A DNA stretch of 64,000 nucleotides. Origin: Pseudomonas sp. ADAK13. Its GTDB lineage: Bacteria > Pseudomonadota > Gammaproteobacteria > Pseudomonadales > Pseudomonadaceae. Of this stretch, positions 61,953 through 64,000 are shown in pieces. The position numbers and the translations under genes were made by a program. The notes below the pieces were generated by a model that worked only from the letters and a program-made list of their open reading frames with translations, was not told the DNA's origin and made no database searches. Within the stretch, counting starts at the first letter, position 1; each line of letters begins with the position of its first letter. Where the stretch lies: the NCBI RefSeq assembly GCF_012935715.1, contig NZ_CP052860.1, forward strand, positions 5,084,001 through 5,148,000. The letters are read 5' to 3'.

Positions 61953-63344
61953 TCACACAATGCCGGTGGCGTAGAAAGTACCAATCACCACGAACACCGC
62001 GAGGGTCTTGATGATCGTGATGCCGAAAATATCTTTATAGGCTTCGCGGTGGGTCAGCCCGGTCACCGCCAGCAGCGTGATCACGGCGCCGTTGTGGGGC
62101 AGGGTGTCCATGCCGCCGCTGGCCATGGCCGCGACCCGGTGCAGTACTTCAAGGGGGATATTGGCCGCATGGGCCGCTGAAATAAAGCTCTCCGACATGG
62201 CCGCCAGCGCGATGCTCATGCCGCCCGAGGCAGAACCGGTGATGCCGGCCAGCAGGGTCACGGTAATCGCTTCGTTGACCAGCGGGTTGGGGATGCCCTT
62301 GAGCCAGTCCGCCAGCACCAGGAAGCCCGGCAAGGAGGCGATCACCGCACCAAACCCATATTCCGACGCGGTGTTCATCGCCGCCAGCAGGGCACCGCTG
62401 ACCGCGCTCTTGCTGCCCTCGGCGAGCTTGCTGCGAATCGCCGAGAAACCGAACACCAGCACCACGATAATCCCCACCAGCAAGGCCGCCTGCACCGCCC
62501 AGATCGCCGTCAGTTTGGCGACTTCGGTTTGTACCGGCGCGCTCATGCCCGGCAGACTGAGGGTGTGGGTCTTGCCGTACCACAGCGGAATCCAGTGGGT
62601 GAACAGCAGGTTCATGATGCCCACCAGCAACAGCGGCGACAGGGCGATCCACGGGTTGGGCAGCTTGATATCTTCGGCGGTTTCCGGCTCGTTGCGCAGG
62701 TTGGTGCCATAGCCTTCACCGGCGCGCTGGGCCTTGTTGCGCTGGCGGGCCAGGTACAGCATGCCGACGCAGAACACGAAGATCGTGCCGATCAATCCCA
62801 GCCACGGCGCGGCCCAGGCGGTGGTGTTGAAGAAGGTGCTGGGGATGATGTTCTGGATCTGCGGCGTGCCGGGCAGGGCGTCCATGGTGAACGAGAACGC
62901 ACCGAGGGCGATGGTCGCCGGCAACAGCCGCTTGGGGATATTGCTTTGGCGGAACATCTCGGCGGCAAACGGGTACACCGCGAACACCACCACGAACAGC
63001 GACACGCCGCCGTAGGTCAGCAGGGCGCACACCAGCACGATCACCAGCATCGCCTGGCGGGTGCCGAGCAACTGGATCGCCGCGGCGACGATGGAGCGCG
63101 AGAAGCCGGAAATCTCGATCAGCTTGCCGAACACCGCGCCGAGCAGGAACACCGGAAAATACAGTTTGAGGAAGCCGACCATTTTCTCCATGAACACCCC
63201 GGTAAAAGCGGGAGCGACGGCAGAAGGGTCGGTGAGCAGCACGGCGCCGAGGGCGGCGATGGGGGCAAACAGGATGACGCTGTAGCCGCGGTAAGCGGCC
63301 AGCATCAGCAACGCCAGGGCTGCGAGGGCAATGATCACACTCAT
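61953..63344 (-). CDS. GntP-family permease
   Basis: A 463-residue permease with ~12 helices: APAFTGVFMEKMVGFLKLYFPVFLLGAVFGKLIEISGFSRSIVAA, ALLTYGGVSLFVVVFAVYPFAAE, TASEYGFGAVIASLPGF, and GSASGGMSIALAAMSE. Despite the GntP name, its location next to bdhA and AACS indicates 3-hydroxybutyrate or acetoacetate transport. GGAG before the ATG; a sigma-54 promoter motif lies 58 bases upstream. Confidence 0.9.
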   Translation of the reverse strand: MSVIIALAALALLMLAAYRGYSVILFAPIAALGAVLLTDPSAVAPAFTGVFMEKMVGFLKLYFPVFLLGAVFGKLIEISGFSRSIVAAAIQLLGTRQAMLVIVLVCALLTYGGVSLFVVVFAVYPFAAEMFRQSNIPKRLLPATIALGAFSFTMDALPGTPQIQNIIPSTFFNTTAWAAPWLGLIGTIFVFCVGMLYLARQRNKAQRAGEGYGTNLRNEPETAEDIKLPNPWIALSPLLLVGIMNLLFTHWIPLWYGKTHTLSLPGMSAPVQTEVAKLTAIWAVQAALLVGIIVVLVFGFSAIRSKLAEGSKSAVSGALLAAMNTASEYGFGAVIASLPGFLVLADWLKGIPNPLVNEAITVTLLAGITGSASGGMSIALAAMSESFISAAHAANIPLEVLHRVAAMASGGMDTLPHNGAVITLLAVTGLTHREAYKDIFGITIIKTLAVFVVIGTFYATGIV

Positions 63345-63401
63345 GGTGTGTCTCCATCTGATTGTTATTTTTGTGGGGGTGAGGCTGTGGGGAGGGGCTA
63401 T

Positions 63402-63417
63402 AGCGAGATGTGTGCCA
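63402..63417 (-). promoter_or_regulatory. Candidate sigma-54 promoter for the ketone-body operon
   Basis: On the minus strand TGGCACACATCTCGCT: -24 TGGCAC and -12 TCGC with ten bases between GG and GC; one mismatch to TTGC. About 58 bases upstream of the permease start. A sigma-54 activator gene is the next gene upstream, matching the HbcR-type arrangement I recall from P. aeruginosa. Confidence 0.65.
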
Positions 63418-63507
63418 AGTGGTTAACTTGTTGAAATATAAGGGTAATATTGTATTTTGATGAGTGGATTCCGGAATTTGTCTCTGAATTGAGACTGGCG
63501 CTGATCA

Positions 63508-63632
63508 AATGTGGGAGCTGGCTTGCTGTGGTGAGGGGGCTTGTCCCCCGTCGGGTTCACCACAGATTGATGGGGCTGCTTCGCAGCCCAGCGCGGGGCA
63601 AGCCCGCTCGCCACAGCAAGCTCGCTCCCACA
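63508..63632. repeat. Nested REPIN
   Basis: An outer REP pair (TGTGGGAGCTGGCTTGC ... GCAAGCTCGCTCCCACA) encloses a second pair (TGTGGTGAGGGGGCTTGTCC ... GGGGCAAGCCCGCTCGCCACA). One REPIN appears inserted into another. Confidence 0.85.
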
Positions 63633-63674
63633 TTGGATTTTCTCTGTATTTGGAATTGTGTCTCTTTTTGGAGA

Positions 63675-64000
63675 TTAGGCGATGCCCAAGGCAACCATCT
63701 TCTTGTACAAGGTCGACCGGCCAAGCCCCAGCCGCTTCGCCGCCTCCACCACATTCCCCTCACAGGCCTTCAACGCCGCCCCAATCACCTGCCGATCAAA
63801 CCGCTCCCGGGCCGCGCTGAAACGCTCGCCCTCAACCGTCTCTACCGAACTGTGCTCTACCGGGCTGAACGTCCCGATGGCTGCGCGAATTTCGCTGGCA
63901 TTCAACACCAGGTCATCACTCAACAACGCCGCCCGTTCCAGCACATTGCGCAGTTCGCGGATATTCCCCGGCCACGCATGCTGTGCCAATAACGCCAGGG
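63675..64000 (-). CDS. Sigma-54-dependent transcriptional activator (C-terminus, partial)
   Basis: The frame is open to the window end; only ~108 residues are visible: the end of the AAA+ domain (LALLAQHAWPGNIRELRNVLERAALL) and a Fis-type HTH (VIGAALKACEGNVVEAAKRLGLGRSTLYKKMVALGIA). This WPGNIREL motif is diagnostic for NtrC-family activators. Probably the activator of the downstream ketone-body operon. Confidence 0.9.
   Translation of the reverse strand, partial: LALLAQHAWPGNIRELRNVLERAALLSDDLVLNASEIRAAIGTFSPVEHSSVETVEGERFSAARERFDRQVIGAALKACEGNVVEAAKRLGLGRSTLYKKMVALGIA

Overview
The window reads as a chromosomal segment of a Pseudomonas of the fluorescens group. The coding sequence is GC-rich with long antisense shadow frames, intergenic gaps carry many fluorescens-type REP/REPIN palindromes, and the gene content (PotE-like exchanger, LIV-type ABC operons, ATC-hydrolase pair, KdgK, GntP/3-hydroxybutyrate module) fits that genus. 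No tRNA, rRNA, CRISPR array or replication origin was seen. The species call is inference from these traits, not from a search.

Region 1 (1-22.3 kb) is an envelope/secretion block. It opens inside a very large two-partner-secretion exoprotein (TpsA, filamentous-haemagglutinin type) whose 5' end lies outside the window. A leftward operon follows: a tyrosinase, a protein of unknown function and a signal-peptide protein with a haem-binding CNACH motif, with an Lrp/AsnC-type regulator divergent from it. After an 824-bp foldback repeat comes a rightward run: a Phd-like/DUF772 chimera, the TpsB outer-membrane transporter, a DUF2341-LamG-ExbB fusion, ExbD, a TonB-like protein, a porin, a periplasmic coiled-coil protein, a YbjN-like protein, a PpiC/SurA-like isomerase and a LysR-like regulator. 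The layout suggests a TPS system with its own Ton-type motor.

Region 2 (22.3-24.8 kb) is a second copy of the foldback repeat, split by an IS3-family insertion sequence.

Region 3 (24.8-43.2 kb) holds metabolic and transport genes: an alpha/beta hydrolase, a PotE-like exchanger, AraC and LysR regulators, an SDR, a VOC protein, a RidA protein, an orphan substrate-binding protein, and an operon of a LIV-type ABC transporter with ATC hydrolase and an N-carbamoyl-amino-acid hydrolase. The last is divergent from a LysR gene, across two 17-bp palindromes 32 bp apart. An AraC regulator, an SBF-like transporter and a SotB-like sugar exporter follow.

Region 4 (43.2-45.3 kb) is a small island of immunity-like genes (lipoprotein, 32-codon ORF, YwqK/MORN protein, TPR protein, SUKH protein) with no visible toxin gene. 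Region 5 (45.4-50 kb) has a YoaE-like TerC/CBS membrane protein with a structured leader, a PhzF-family protein, a thioredoxin and a small exported protein.

Region 6 (49.2-54.9 kb) is a polar amino-acid ABC operon behind a candidate sigma-54 promoter, continuing into RidA, an IclR regulator and a DSD1-type PLP enzyme, probably one amino-acid or D-amino-acid catabolic unit. Region 7 (55-64 kb) carries KdgK, a parvulin, a PAS hybrid histidine kinase and a leftward ketone-body module: GntP permease behind a candidate sigma-54 promoter, 3-hydroxybutyrate dehydrogenase, acetoacetyl-CoA synthetase, and the C-terminus of a sigma-54 activator running off the window end.
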